This document shows, piece by piece, positions 47,472 to 60,219 of a stretch of 64,000 nt of DNA. The DNA is from Brachypodium distachyon. Taxonomy: Eukaryota > Streptophyta > Magnoliopsida > Poales > Poaceae. Below the pieces are notes generated by a model. It had not been told where the DNA came from. It saw nothing but the letters and a program-made list of their open reading frames with translations, and ran no database searches. Numbering within the stretch: position 1 is the stretch's first letter; each line of letters begins with the position of its first letter. Made by a program: the position numbers and the translations under genes. The DNA is taken from positions 48,449,237-48,513,236 of the forward strand of contig NC_016133.3 of NCBI RefSeq assembly GCF_000005505.3, in the 5' to 3' direction.

Positions 47472-47880
47472 GGGCTCGGGGTCGAGAGATTGGTTTTGAG
47501 ATTTTTTTTCTCTCATTACTTTTGCACATTATTATCCCCTTTACTCACGATTTCTTGGTAGGGTGAGATGATCAGGACAAGAGGCAGGCAGAGACTGGAG
47601 TCTGGAGGATGTATATATGCTGCCCACGCCTTTGGCCGCGAGTGGACAAGTAGACGGTGACCTGGCAGGTTTTGTGGTGTGGTGTGGGGAAGGTGGCTTG
47701 GCACATCTGTGGGTGAAGGAGGATGATCCTCCGCTTTATGCTCGTTTAGGCAGGTAAGAGCAACGCAATCTTCAACTTGGCGAGAAGCCGTTTCAAAATA
47801 AGTCTATTGAGAAGCAATATTTCCATTCTTTACCCAACCTTAACACATAGGCAGAAGTCAAACAATTGTAGGATGCCATT

Positions 47881-49350
47881 TTGATACATGTGTGTGCTCA
47901 TAGATGGACAGAGAGCGCCGGAGACTACTCTTTTCCACGTCGCCCCTTATTCCCACGGTTGCAGCCGGGTAAAGCTCGCTCTCTCGATTTTATCTATTCT
48001 CCGTCTCCAAACTACTCATTTGAACCCTTCGAATTCTTCCACCCCATACTCCTATGCTTCTAGTAGCATGCATGCACGTAGTTGGCGTTGCCTCTCACGG
48101 TGCTGCCACGGCCTCGCTTACCTAGTGACCCGTCCTTCGATTCTACCCACCATCTATCTTTGTTGCCCGCCTCAAGACACGCCATCATCAGTGTTGGCTT
48201 CATCCTGATCATTCATATATGTTCGGAAGCACAGGATCTCCCTTAACCTCCACCGATTCCACTACTCTTAACCACTTGGGTTTTGTCGCCTCCCTCGACT
48301 CCATTGTCGTTGTCTTGCCACACTAACTACCCCTCCAAGTTCGTCTACTTGGCTCGTCGTCACTCTCCCACTTCGTGAACAATCGTCCCCTCCTGACCCT
48401 GACTACTCGGTAGATTTTGTGCACCGCAGCATGGTGAGAAGAAGCAAGCAAATCCGAACGCAATCGGACGACTGCAAAATCGAATGCAGTCGTGAGTGGT
48501 TATAAAATCTTTCTAAAAATGCCTCTCTTCACGGCCAGTAGAGTCGTGGGTTTTGGATAACGAGCTTGGGTTATCAATGCTAGGCTTCGCTATTACTCCT
48601 TCCTATTTATATTATGTTTGTAGCTTTGCCCTAAGTCACTTTGATAGATGTGTGTGCTAATAGATGGAGAGGGTGTAGTCTTCTCCACCTCGCTCCTACT
48701 TCCCGCGTTGACGCCGGTGAGCGCCATGGGCGAAGCTCGCTCTTCGAATCATATCTCTTCTCCACCTCCATATTATTCTTCTGAACCCCTCCAGTTCTTC
48801 CACCCCTTCCCATGCATACTCTTATGCGTGTAGTAGCACTCATGTCATTGTCACTGTCTCTCACACTGCCGCCACTGCCTCTCTTACCTAGTGACCTCCG
48901 TTCAATTCTAATCGACATCTATCTTCCCCACTCGCTCAAGAGATGCCGTCATCGGTGTTGGCTCTATCCCAGTCATTCATATATGCTCGGAAGCATGAGA
49001 TCTCCCTTAACCTCCAACGATTCCACTACTCTCAACCATTTGGGCTTTGTCGCCTCTCTCGGCTCCATTGTCGTTGTCTTGGGACACTAAGTACCCCGCC
49101 AATGGTCGCCTACCTGGCTCGTTGCCGCTCCCTGCCATGTTCTCCTCCTGACCCTGACTAGTCATGTGATTCTGTGCACCATGAAATGGTGAGAAGAAGA
49201 AGCAAACCCGAACGCAATGGGGCGACTGCAAAATTGAACGTAGTCGGGAGTGACTTATAAAATCTTTCTAAAAACATCTTTCCTCACATGCATTAGAGTC
49301 ATGGGTTTCAGATAACGAGTTTGAGTTATGAGTGTTGGGCTTTGTTGCTA
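47881..49350. repeat. ~760-bp tandem duplication
   Basis: Copy 1 (47881-48640) and copy 2 (48641 to about 49350) begin TGATA(C/G)ATGTGTGTGCT and share CTTCTCCACCTC/CCACG, ATGCTCGGAAGCA(T/C)GAGATC-like, CCATTGTCGTTGTCTTG, TCCTGACCCTGACTA and ATAACGAG(C/T)TTG segments. Similarity is roughly 80-85% by eye. Copy 1 ends in what looks like the first ~45 bases of the Stowaway-type element that is complete after copy 2. No gene recognised; the coding-looking frames are not conserved between copies. Confidence 0.88.
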
Positions 49351-49589
49351 CTACCTCCGTTCCTATTTATAAGATGTTATAGTTTTGAGTTTTATATTAA
49401 GTCAAACCTCTCAAAGTTTATACTAATATCAGCAACTTCTCAAATAAATATAAGATATCTATTGCAATAGATTTAATAAAGCTTGGTATAAAGTTGTAGA
49501 TGTCGGTCGATTTACTATTATCTTGGTCAAGGTTTGTAGAGCTTGGTATATGACAAAGCCAGAACATCTTATAAAACTAAGGAAGAGAG
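49351..49589. mobile_element. Stowaway-like MITE, ~240 bp
   Basis: CTACCTCCGTTCCTATTTATAAGATGTT is inverted relative to AACATCTTATAAAACTAAGG..GAGAG, with TA at both ends. The interior has AGTCAAACCTCTC and a diverged complement. Confidence 0.75.
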
Positions 49590-49734
49590 TAGTATTTACC
49601 CTGTATTTTTTGTAAAGGGGGTCGAATGAGATGCTCCAGATATTTAAAGCTTTTTTTTTTGCCATTGTTAACACTTGAGTAGATGATACGGAGAGGTAAA
49701 ACAAAGCACAAAAAGATCAGAATTAATGATCTGT

Positions 49735-50235
49735 AGGACACAGATGGGGAAGACGCTGCTGGTGATGTGCGCCAGAAGACAAAGACATCAACTGGACGTC
49801 TCAACGGCGCACGGGCACACGTTGTGGCCACCGCGGGGAGGCCGTCGTCGACGTGTGCGCGCGACCGCGTGGATGCACAGCGCCGCCGGCCCACACGCAA
49901 AAAAGCAAGACTATGGCTGCCAGGTGGCTCCAGAACTAAGGCCGCCGTTGACGCCGACGTGTCAAGTTTGGACTGGCCGGCGTGGGCCGACGTGGACATA
50001 CGGTTCCTCCTGCGCGGCTGCAAATGTGCGAAGCGACGAGCTCCACCCGCCGATGGAGTACCAGTTGGAGAGACCCGGCTGGCCATGCATGTAGTTGTAG
50101 GCCATGGAGTTTCGATGCTGGATGTGGCGCTAGTGAATCGCAGCAAGGAAGCCAACGACCAAACACGTGCGTCCCGGTTCCAGTTTGCGTGGCAGCGTAT
50201 TTTCGCAACCTTGGTTTCTTTTTTGAGGTGAAGCA
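49735..50235. other. GC-rich block with long chance frames
   Basis: Open on both strands (minus 50359-49577, plus 49767-50231), but neither translation has domain features: both are Arg/Ala/Ser-rich strings typical of GC-rich DNA. It could be a captured gene fragment. No terminal repeats were found around it. Confidence 0.3.
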
Positions 50236-53200
50236 ATCTTGGCTTCTCATGGATCCGGTTGTGATCCATTTTTGGCACAACACTGCGGTCTTTTTCTCTA
50301 GCTTTTTGGTTCCATCTCTTGAGGTGTTGTGTCTTCTTTTTTTCTATACCACATTGCAAGGTTTTGGCTGCTTTACCTTAATGTCACGGTGGCACTAATT
50401 AGACGCAGGAGAAGCGTCAGAAAGATGCACATATAGCAGCTCCTTTCAGTAGACAAAAGCCATTAGGCCGGTATATATTTCGGTATGGATCAAGAATATA
50501 ACTATACTTTCTCGAAAGGAAAAAAGGAATATCACTATTATATATATAACGTCTAGCCATTGTTCATGTGCAGCATAACTGAAAATGATTTTGTTTTAGC
50601 AGTATGAGTACAATGTTGTTTTCACACAAATTGTCTGCAAGAAAGCTTCACTAGCCAATCATGTTTAGGATTGAGAAGTCTACGACGCTCAAACTGTGTG
50701 ACACTATGTAGCTAATCATGATTAGGATTGAGAAGCTTTACTGGTTTTATTTGGCAGCCAAGCCACGTGATTTAGAAATGAATTACGTACAGTGGGCAAA
50801 AGCCGGATCAAATCTTCTATCTTCCATGTCTAAGTATAAGCAACCCACAAGTTGATTTCTCTAAACATGCAAGAATGTCACATCATTACATAATTAATTT
50901 GTTCACACCTATTTAAAGGAAAACTCATACTTTTGCACATGCACGCATGTTACTTTTATCGAGTTATTCCCACTAAGTAAAGAATGTACAATTTTATTAT
51001 ACGTTTTCAATTCGTAATACTTTTTATGTTAACTAAAATTTTTCGTTAACCACAAAAGACAAACCGAGTGTTGTCGTTAACCACAAACAGACCATTTACA
51101 AAAAGAAAACGAAATAAAAGACAATTTCTTGTGTGGCAGACTGTCAGCCACGCGCGAGGATCACGAATTCCTCTTTTGCCTTCCGTGTGGTTCACTGTTT
51201 CTCTGCATGAATGAAGAAGCCCATGTGTCGATTGGCAACCACATGTGCGGATGTGCCACACGCGTGTGTCAAAGCCTCAAAGGCTCGAAGCTAGCCGCTG
51301 TCCTAGGCGTCAGCGTCATGCAAAGTCTAATGCTCAAACTCGGAGCGCCGGATTCACCCGATCTAGTAGTAGTACAATTGACTTACCTTTTTCGTGTGTT
51401 CGCTTGGAAGCTAGTAGATCGCTTGTTAACTTTTCTTGTTTGACGCGAAGAAGGTCCTCCAGTAGCACCTTCTTTTTGTCGTGAGTTGACTCCAGTTGGG
51501 AGCAAATTTCAGGTAGGAATGTTAAAAAAAGTCCGTTTGATTGTTATATACCAAAGCACAGGTCTAAGATCAGTTTTGATCTCACGTGGCACCGCGGTGC
51601 CGCTGTGTATGAGTGGGGCACGAGGTTCGGTGATTTTCTACGCCTGTGTGAGAAGGTATTTTTCTTTCAAACGGTAATGAGAGGTTTCTTCTCCTCCGTA
51701 GGAGCATAGGGAGTAGCATGCGAGTTGTAGATTGTTCCATAAATTTGATCAAATTTTAACAAATTGGACTTATGACAAAGTTAGAACATCTTACCCACTT
51801 TTGCATCCTAAAACATACTCCCCGATTCTATAAAATCTCACACTTTTGCACACATGTGTCTTGAAAATACAACTCTCACTATTAACTACACTACGAAATT
51901 TACAAGACCCAAAATAAATTGTATATTGTGTCAAATAACTTTTCAAGACCAACTTGCACGCACATAGAATTTTAAGCTAGTACCTAATATCCATATTTAT
52001 AAAGTTGTTACTTGCTAAAAGTTTCAGAAATTTACTTATCCAAAAAAAGGCAACTTTACAGAAACTATCCATTTCCAAAGGGGACATGTTGGGTACGCTA
52101 CGCTGCTGCAAAAGGCATACGGAAAGTTTTCACAAATTCTGGAAAAGAGAATCATGACGCATACGCCGTGCATTTAGTATGCCTCAAATTTTCATACCCA
52201 AATTCAATTCACAACTCAATAACAAAAATGAAAAAAAAATACTCACAATTAAATGTTTAAATTTGGAGCTATTCATAAAGCGATTTTTCTGTTTATCTAA
52301 CAAAGCTGTGGATTCCCCTAAAAAAACAAAGTTGTGGATCGAATTTGGGTTTGAAATTTTGGCATGATACGTATGTTTTTTTTTCTTTCCGAAAAGGAGG
52401 ATAACCCCGGCCTCAACATGATATGTCTGTATAGTGTCTATGTCTTGAATTCTTTTTGGAATGTTCCAAAGCTATTCGTATGTCTTTTCGACAGCCTATT
52501 TTGTTTTCGCACCTGCAAAGTATCTGTGATGTGTGTTCATGGGCGTTCTCAGATATTATCGACAAAGGAAAAAATAAATCCACAAACGTCATGCTCTAGG
52601 ATTCCATCCAGTGTCAAGCGTAGCCAGGCCAACGTCAACGTGCCATGCTTCTGCCAGTCCTGAGTAATCTGTTTCGGTCGGAAGATATACGAGAGACGAC
52701 TTGTGAGGATGCGACGCCGCGGAAAGAATTACTCGTACGTGGGATTTTCTCTCGCGCATCTGGGGCCAAAAGGATATCTGGATCGAGGTGACATAGCTTC
52801 ATGACTAGTCTTCTCCGGTCCATGATAAGAACCCGGTTGTTAGTGTTTCTCCTCTCTTTTTTCTCTTTTTTCTAGTGAGACAGCGCGGCGGATAGAAAAA
52901 TGTCTGTTTCAGTGCGCTACCACTATTGTACTATGACTGCATAAGCCGTTGAGTAGTGGACTTTGTACACATGCATGGGTGCGTGCATTGCATCTTGCTA
53001 GTTTGTGTATCTGTGCCGAACATGCTACTCCATAAAACCAGACGAAAAATTGTTTATTTGTTTGCAGTGTGCATCAAGGCATGCTTATCATAATTTCGCA
53101 CAAGTTTTCTTATGTTCACATCTTTGTTTTTATTTTCTTCTTAGTAAATCGTTCCTTAGCTCCCAACATCAAATCGCTCCTATGCTGGAAAATTGATATC

Positions 53201-53278
53201 CCAAGAGGGCTTTGGTGCTCCGGACATCAAATCGCTCCTTCGCTCCCCATATCTCACGTGTCTCAATTCTCTTCACAG
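50236..53278. other. Gene-free intergenic DNA
   Basis: AT-rich with no recognisable gene, RNA gene or complete transposon. A small duplicated motif (GCTAATCATGATTAGGATTGAGAAG versus GCCAATCATGTTTAGGATTGAGAAG) lies at 50655 and 50711. Open frames at 51129-51484 and 52364-52663 show no family features. Confidence 0.35.
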
Positions 53279-53286
53279 TATTTTTA

Positions 53287-53961
53287 GAGTTCTTTTACGG
53301 TACCCCGGGATGAATATGACCCATCCATTTTTTCTAATTTAACGGTTGATCTTGCATGGTACTCTATCCTAGAGTTTAGGAAGTACCATTTTAAAAAACC
53401 AGGGAGTACCTTGATATCAGGGGTAGAACAGTAATTACAACGTCAATTTATACTTATTCCTGTCAATCTATGCGTGCTCAAATTAAACAAAATAAAAATA
53501 ACACTTTATAATTTGGCTTGCGGAGAAGAAGAATCGGCCTGTAAGTATTGATCGTCTGTGTATCAGTGTATGAATACAGGTTACAATTCCAATCCATAGT
53601 AACCCTAATTAATCTCCTAAATTTAATTGTAGATAACCATTGATAGGCTCCACCACTATGCTGTGACTCAATAATCGGGAGCAGGCAGGAACCAAAGTGC
53701 GCTGCGATCGCCGGCGAGCATAGAATCACGTGGAACTTGTGCCTAATTAACTGGCGAGTGGCCGAGCCAAGGTGAGGAGCGAGCGCAACAATGGCGGCGG
53801 GCCGGCGACGGCCTCGGCTATCCGTCAAGTCTATCCGGAATTAAGGAAAGACAAAATCAATCAAGATAAAAAGGTCTAAATTACCCCTGAAAATGGACGG
53901 CTAGATCTCTGAGGTACTCCCGACTCCGCTATGGGAGTACCAGGGTACTGTAAAATTTCTC
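53287..53961. mobile_element. 675-bp non-autonomous DNA transposon with 8-bp target duplication
   Basis: Flanked by exact TATTTTTA (53279-53286 and 53962-53969). The terminal inverted repeats of about 22 bp read GAGTTCTTTTACGGTACCCCGG at the left (first 20: GAGTTCTTTTACGGTACCCC) against GAGAAATTTTACAGTACCCT at the right. The interior 53690-53830 is GC-rich (GGCGGCGGGCCGGCGACGGC) and may be captured. The duplication length fits hAT or Mutator-like; the G-start ends favour the latter. No transposase. Confidence 0.75.
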
Positions 53962-53969
53962 TATTTTTA

Positions 53970-55659
53970 TTGGGGGCATCTATTTCTCTTTTCTCATCAT
54001 TTTATACTATATGAATTTTGCACGAATCTCAGTGATTTGATCGGATGGTTGTTAGGGTCGACTTAGAAAAGTTATTTCTCAGTCGACTTAGAAATAGCAA
54101 AACCGAATTTTATTCCCTTCTTGGAGGTTATCCTAAAGGAGGAGGCCTAATCATGATGTGTTCTTGAATATTCCAAAAACGGACACATTACCTATTCAGA
54201 TCAGGTCGGCACATGCCGATAAGCATGTCTAATTTGGGAATAATATGATACCCACTCATCAGCTGCCATCAACGCATTCACGCATATATTAGAGTCAAAC
54301 ATGGCTGAAGCTATATTGAGGGGTACGTGGCACACATCTTTTGGTTGGTGCATGTATGGGTCTCCACCTGCTAGATAAAAGAATCGTGTGCTTTCCTCTC
54401 CAGAATCAGATCTTCTGTGTGTTAGATTGCATTTGCATTGGTGGAGGACAGAAAAATTGTGAGGTAGGACGAATTATTATCCTAACACTATGAGTTGATA
54501 TATATATCACATTTAATATTTGGGTCTGGCTAGGGAGTGCTCGCGCACACCATCTGGCATAGGGAGTGCGTCCCGACCAGGTGCCGCCCGCTCCCGATAA
54601 GGAATCAACCCACGAGCCTAGAAAGGAAACTCCGCGCGCGCGCTCCCGTGATCAACTGCGCTCGTTCCTGGGTCGCTACCGCACGCGCTCCCGCGATCTG
54701 CCGCGCTGGCTCCCTTGAGAATAAACTAGGCTAGGGTTACGTGGACCACAATAGCAAACCAGGGTTTGCCCTCAGGTACCGTGGCCCTTCTTCCTCCCTT
54801 TTACCTTTCCCCATCGGGTTCCCCATCGCCCCCATCCCCCCAGTCCCCCATGATCTCAGATCTACTTTTTCGATTCAACGATGGCAGATCAATATGAACG
54901 ATAAAAAAGCAACAAACAGGAAGGGGGGTGAACAGGAAGAGAATCCAGTAGAAGTTACTACGTACAAGATCACAGGTCAGTTTCAAAACTACCATCAATT
55001 ACAACCAGAAGCAAGTATGGCTACAACATGTGAATCTCCTTCACCAAGGAATTATAATCTGCCATGTTTTTCATAAGCTAGGTTCTAAGCAACGTAACTT
55101 GATCTTGATCCAACATCAATAAGAAAAGTAACTTGATCTTGATCAAAAAGTAAGTAGCAGGAGCAAGAAGCAGGTCACAACTCCATTAGAACTCCCAGTA
55201 CATGACTTGTCACTAGAACTTACTGATTCCAAACTCCGGTTAGCCTTTCAGTATAAACATTGCGCAAATTCATATTCTGAACAGGAAACCTTTCCTGTAA
55301 AAAAAAGACAGATCTCAGGTCAGTGACAAAGCTAGCAGAAATTACAACCAGAAGGAAGAAAATATGACTACATCATGTGAATTTCCATGACCAAGGAAGT
55401 AGAATCTGCCATGACTTTTCATAAGCTGCTAGATTCAAAAACCATTGGGTTGAAACAAATTATGTCTAACATACATCATGTAAATTTACAGATCCACCGT
55501 CAATAAGCGAAGAAACTTGATCTTGATCCAAAAGTAACTAGCAGGTCACAGCTCCATTAGAACTACCATTACATGACAATTCACTAGAATTTACAGATTC
55601 CAAACTACATCAGAAACTCAGAAACTCCATTTGATGTAATTTTTGTTGAACATGCAGAT
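53970..55659. other. Flank of the FAR1-like pseudogene; possible untranslated exon area
   Basis: 54045-54115 is a piece of the GTCGACTTAGAAATAGC MITE family. 54540-54730 is GC-rich. 54893-54976 reads MNDKKATNRKGGEQEENPVE then GTCAG, a possible first coding exon of the downstream FAR1-like locus. 55080-55600 contains two similar ~250-bp stretches (AACTTGATCTTGATC, AGCAGGTCACA.CTCCATTAGAACT, TTACAGATTCCAAACT), a degenerate tandem duplication. Confidence 0.4.
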
Positions 55660-58255
55660 ATGGATTTGAATCTTCCTCCTGAAGGTTTTGATGAGGAAGA
55701 AGGCGAAGTTTGGATGCATGCAAACCAGGTTACCATGGCAGGTACTTGTACTGCACAACCCAGTGAACCAATTATGCATGAAGTTCAGTTCAACATGAAA
55801 GGCTATGCTACTGCTACTGCTACTGATAACGCACAACCCAGTGGACCAATTTTGCATGAAGTTGAGTTGAACATGAAAGCTGTTGCTACTGCACAACCAA
55901 GTGATGCAAGTTTGCATGAAGTTGAGAAAAACATTGCAACTGCTGCTACTGCACATCCAAGTGGACCAAGTTTGGATGCAGATGGTCCATCCCACAGAAG
56001 TAACAACACGATATCGATGCCTGAAACGAACTCGTGGAAAACAAACTCAAGCAATGAACCTTCTAGTGATGACGAAGTGAATTCGACACCAAGCAGGCAG
56101 AATTCCCCACAAACTCCTTTCCCTTCAATGACTTTTGATTCTTAGCAGGAGGCTAAGTTTCATTACAACAAGTATGCCAAACATGTTGGTTTCTCAATAA
56201 AATGCATCACTTCTAGGAAATCAGCTTTAGACAACGAGAAGGACAAATATCTCTTTGTGTGCAATAAAAATGACAGGAACAACAAAAAGATCAAAGAAGC
56301 CCCCTTGGTGAAGAAAAAAACCCGCAGTAGAACAAAACGGACAGATTGCAAGGTTAGGCTTCGAGTAAAGAGGATGGGTACCAAGTGGGAAGTAACTTTT
56401 TTTGAAGAGAAGCGCACACACACGAGTTGATAAAGAAGTTTTCTCTGAAGAAATTCCTGAGGTCACATGGGAACATCTCAAAGGAAGAGAGAGATTTCAT
56501 TAAGTTGCTCCATGGAGTTAACCTATCTTCTGGAAAAATAATGCATTTCATGTCTGAAATATATGGATCACGAAAGAATGTGCCTTACAATACAAAAGAT
56601 GTTTCTAACCTGAAGGCAACATTCAATGAATTGGAGCACGTTGGGGATATGGGACAGCTGCTAAATCACTTTGATGAAATGAAAAAGGAAGATCCGGCTT
56701 TCTTCTACAAACTGAATCTTGATCATCACCACCGCGTTGAGAGTTTGTTTTGGGTGGATGGCGCAGCTAGGACGGCCTACGAAGTGTACAATGACTGCTT
56801 ATCCTTCGACACAACATACCTGACCAATATGTATAACATGCCCTGTGCTCCCTTCATTGGAATCAATAGATACGGGCAATCTATTCAACTTGGTTGTGGG
56901 TTCCTTAGAAACGAGCGCATCGACAACTTTGTTTGGTTGTTCCAAGTGTTCTTGGGAGCAATGGAATTTTTGCAGCCCAAAACATCATCACGGATCAAGA
57001 CATAGCTATGAAGAGTGCAATTGCATAAGTGTTCCCTACAATAGTCCACAGAAATTGTAGATGGCACATCATGAAAAAAGCGCAGAAAAAGTTGGGGAAT
57101 TTCAGGACTAAAAGGGAACAACTTCGCAAGGAATTCAACAGTGTTCTTGACTGCAACACGACACCCAATGAATTTGAACAGAGGTGGGCAGAAATGACAG
57201 CAAAATATGATGTTGCAGAAAACACTCATTTGGTTGAACTCTCATATGAGAGAGTGCTTTGTTCCAGCCTACTTCAAAGACCACTTCTTCCCGTTCCTCC
57301 AAACAACTGCCCGCATCGAAGGCTTCAATGTTGTTCTTAAAAAGTACGTGAATCCTCACAATAGCATCTTCCAGTTCTTTCTTCAGTACAAGAAACTACA
57401 GGAAAGTATCGAGGTAGCAGAAGATGAACAAGAATTTGAAGGAGAGGACAAGATTCTAAGGCCTTGGTCAGATTATCCAATGGAGGAACAAGCTTTGGCT
57501 GTGTACACTAGACCCATTTACTTGTGATTTAGAGCGGAGCTAAGGAAAATTACATCCTACAACGTGCAGCACGTAGGTGGATATATGTATGAGGTTGTGC
57601 CAATAAGAGGGTATGTTTTTGGGTATGGTGAGAGGTCATATACAGTGGAAGCAAACATGGTTGAGAAGACATACAATTGCGAGTGCTCGAAATAAAAAGA
57701 GACGGGATGCTATGCTGTCATGTGTACAATGTTCTAACAAACATGGGTCTGACGGATGAAATACCAGGCAAGTTGTCCAGAAAAGACATGAGACTGATTA
57801 GATATGGCAATCTGTGTCAAGGATTCACAAAGATTGCAGCAAACGCATCAACTTCAGACAAGATAACAGCTATCGCTAAGAAACACATGGCTACAATGGA
57901 GTTAGATGTAAATGCCGCAAGAAAAGCTGCTGCTACTGCAAGCAAGAAAAAGAAGGAGACACAAAATTCTGCTCCTACAAGTGCGGAAAATCAAGCTGCA
58001 GAGGCCGTTGATGAACAACAAACACAAGATGAGAAGGTTCTAGACCCACCCAGCACAGTAACGAAAGGAAGACCGGTTTCAAGAACAAAAAAGTCGGGCC
58101 TAGGGATAACAGTCACATGCCCTAATGAATGCAACATGTGTTGGTTCACGAGAACATACTTCAGCAAAGTGCTGACTGAAGCTACTTCAAGAGAAAGAGA
58201 AGGACCATATTCCTCATCATGTGTAGATGCATGGAAAGAAATTGAGATCGTGTGA
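55660..58255 (+). pseudogene. FAR1/FHY3-related (MULE transposase-derived) pseudogene
   Basis: Translated in pieces, the region shows the full FAR1-family order. First comes an N-terminal part with four degenerate AQPSxxxLHEVExNMK repeats. Then a FAR1 zinc-binding domain (FHYNKYAKHVGFSIKC, ending KWEVTFFEE), a MULE transposase domain (SFDTTYLTNMYNMPCAPFIG, then ITDQDIAMKSA, then ARIEGFNVVLKKYV, carrying the D, D and E positions), and a SWIM zinc finger (YNCECSK .. CCHVYNVL), with a basic C terminus. It is broken: stop at 56143, frameshift near 56427, frameshift near 56980, stop near 57025, frameshift near 57240, and stops near 57526 and 57693. Intact relatives are light-signalling transcription factors or mobile transposases. 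Whether this was a host gene or a transposon gene cannot be decided. Confidence 0.85.
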
Positions 58256-58675
58256 ATGATTGGTTGTATTTTCTACCTTTAGTCGAAGTAACTATCTACC
58301 TTGGACATGGTGCTCAAATTTCTGTAGTTTTGAAATTCTAAAGTGGACAACATGACTTGTTTTTGTTGAGAAGTTACCTTTATGTTGTTCTGGTCAGATT
58401 TAAAACTTGTAGCTTTGCCACTTTATCTTGTTCTCAGGACATTCGAGCCACTTCTTCAAAAAAAGCATCCTTATTTTGTACGTATCTTGCTGTCTGAAAT
58501 TGAGCATCTTGCGACCATCCCAGGATTCAATGAATTGGAGCATGAAGTAGCCACAATCATGGCTGTGTAGTTTGAGAACAAAAAAATGGATGTTACTTAA
58601 TGAAGTTTATACCTTAATGAAATATAACCCAAACTAAACAAGTCAGAAAGAATGAATTGCCAAGTAAGCAAGAAC
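58256..58675. other. Convergent gap between the two broken loci
   Basis: A short frame at 58382-58570 (FEPLLQKKHPYFVRILLSEIE) may be a last exon remnant of either locus. Nothing else recognised. Confidence 0.3.
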
Positions 58676-60219
58676 TTACAGGTTCTCTTCCATTAGAGTA
58701 GCTACATGTACAATAGGGTACGACATTACATTTATGCGTGAGTCCTTGCATGCTTGACCCCACATATACTTAACCGACGACACAAGACCATTCACAGCTT
58801 TCATTAACTTTGCATATCCTTCGGATCTCAAAGAATACATAACTTCAAATCTCTCGGCCTTGAGATTGAGGTTAATGAGGAAATAGTGTGCTGACTTGTG
58901 CTCTCTATCTTTTGATAGCTTCCGAAGAGTTGGGAACATTATCTGAATCGATAAAATCACAAGAAGGTTTGGTTCAGTGTTCAATCATAGAAAACAAGGT
59001 ATTGGCAGTAACTAGAAATAAAGAATTGTCCATAAAAAACTCACTTGTTTTTTTGTGATCAAGTCGATCACTGAACAGTCTATTCAACTCCTTATGCTTA
59101 AACATGTTCACCCTCAGGTAATACTGCATTTTAAATCCAAAATGAAAGAGATAAGAAACTCCAAGAAGGTTGAAATGTACAGGAAGTAACTATGAACATT
59201 TAAATTACTTCTAAGTAGAGTAGAATGTAATTCTAACATTGCAGTTACTTTTATAGATGCACTTAAAAGTAACTTCAACTATAGAAACTACATGTTATTA
59301 GATTGTAGAAGTAACAACCAGCATTGAAACTACATCTGGATAATAGCAGTTGGAAGCACAAGGATAAACTGAAGAAAAGATCGAAATCAAGTTGTGCACT
59401 GACTGATACGCGCAATGGGAATACTAGTTTCTTCAAAGGCGCCATTACCTTTGCAAAAACTTGAAGCGCAATCTCATAAATTGAATTGCTTAACTCACGA
59501 GCTACCCTGACCAAATCAGCAAGGTCATAAAGGTAGATGTAGCTGTTATCTATCACAATAATTTTCTCCATCATGAGATTTGATTTTGATTTAGCACCAT
59601 GACGAACAATTTTGTTATACAATGCTACAATGGCCCTGGGAACCACAATCTAAGTATCCAAATCTTCATATGGAGATTTCTTAGCTTTGCCAGCCTTGAT
59701 AAGTCTCATCTGATGTGGTGGTACTTTGCAAATTTGCTGATGTAGGACAATGGATTGAAGGATTAATGTGTATTTGTTCTTCTGAAATGACAGGAACATG
59801 AACCTCAACATTGGATTCCCCTGGTGCTTGATCTTCAATACTTGATGTAACTATCACAGGTTCATCAAAACAAGTACCAACCTCATGTAAAACATCTTTT
59901 TTGATTTCCCTGTATAATAGATGAAGGACCTGGAGGAACATCTTGCACATTAGTGCTATGTAAGCATGGTTCATCATCAAACCCCATGTCGAAAGGTATG
60001 AAGTCAATCAATTCTTGACGCTTCGCAGGATGACCGGATGCAACACTGTCAAAGTTCAACACCCTACACATGTTGTTCTTCAAAATTGAATCTGCAAGTT
60101 TGTCATCAACCATACAAGGATCCTGAATGTTTGAGTCAAAAGGTGTAATTGTTGTTGCTGCTTGGGCTGCAGAATCAACCCTTCCTATTGGATTGAATGG
60201 CATAATTGCAGATACTTCT

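Noticed and set aside
49577..50359. 260-codon open frame on the minus strand
   Set aside because: Translation is Arg/Ala/Ser-rich without motifs; an equally long frame exists on the other strand, as expected in GC-rich DNA.
51129..51484. Open frames with Cys residues, possible secreted peptide
   Set aside because: No signal peptide, no matching second frame or splice structure, and ordinary AT/GC composition for the region.
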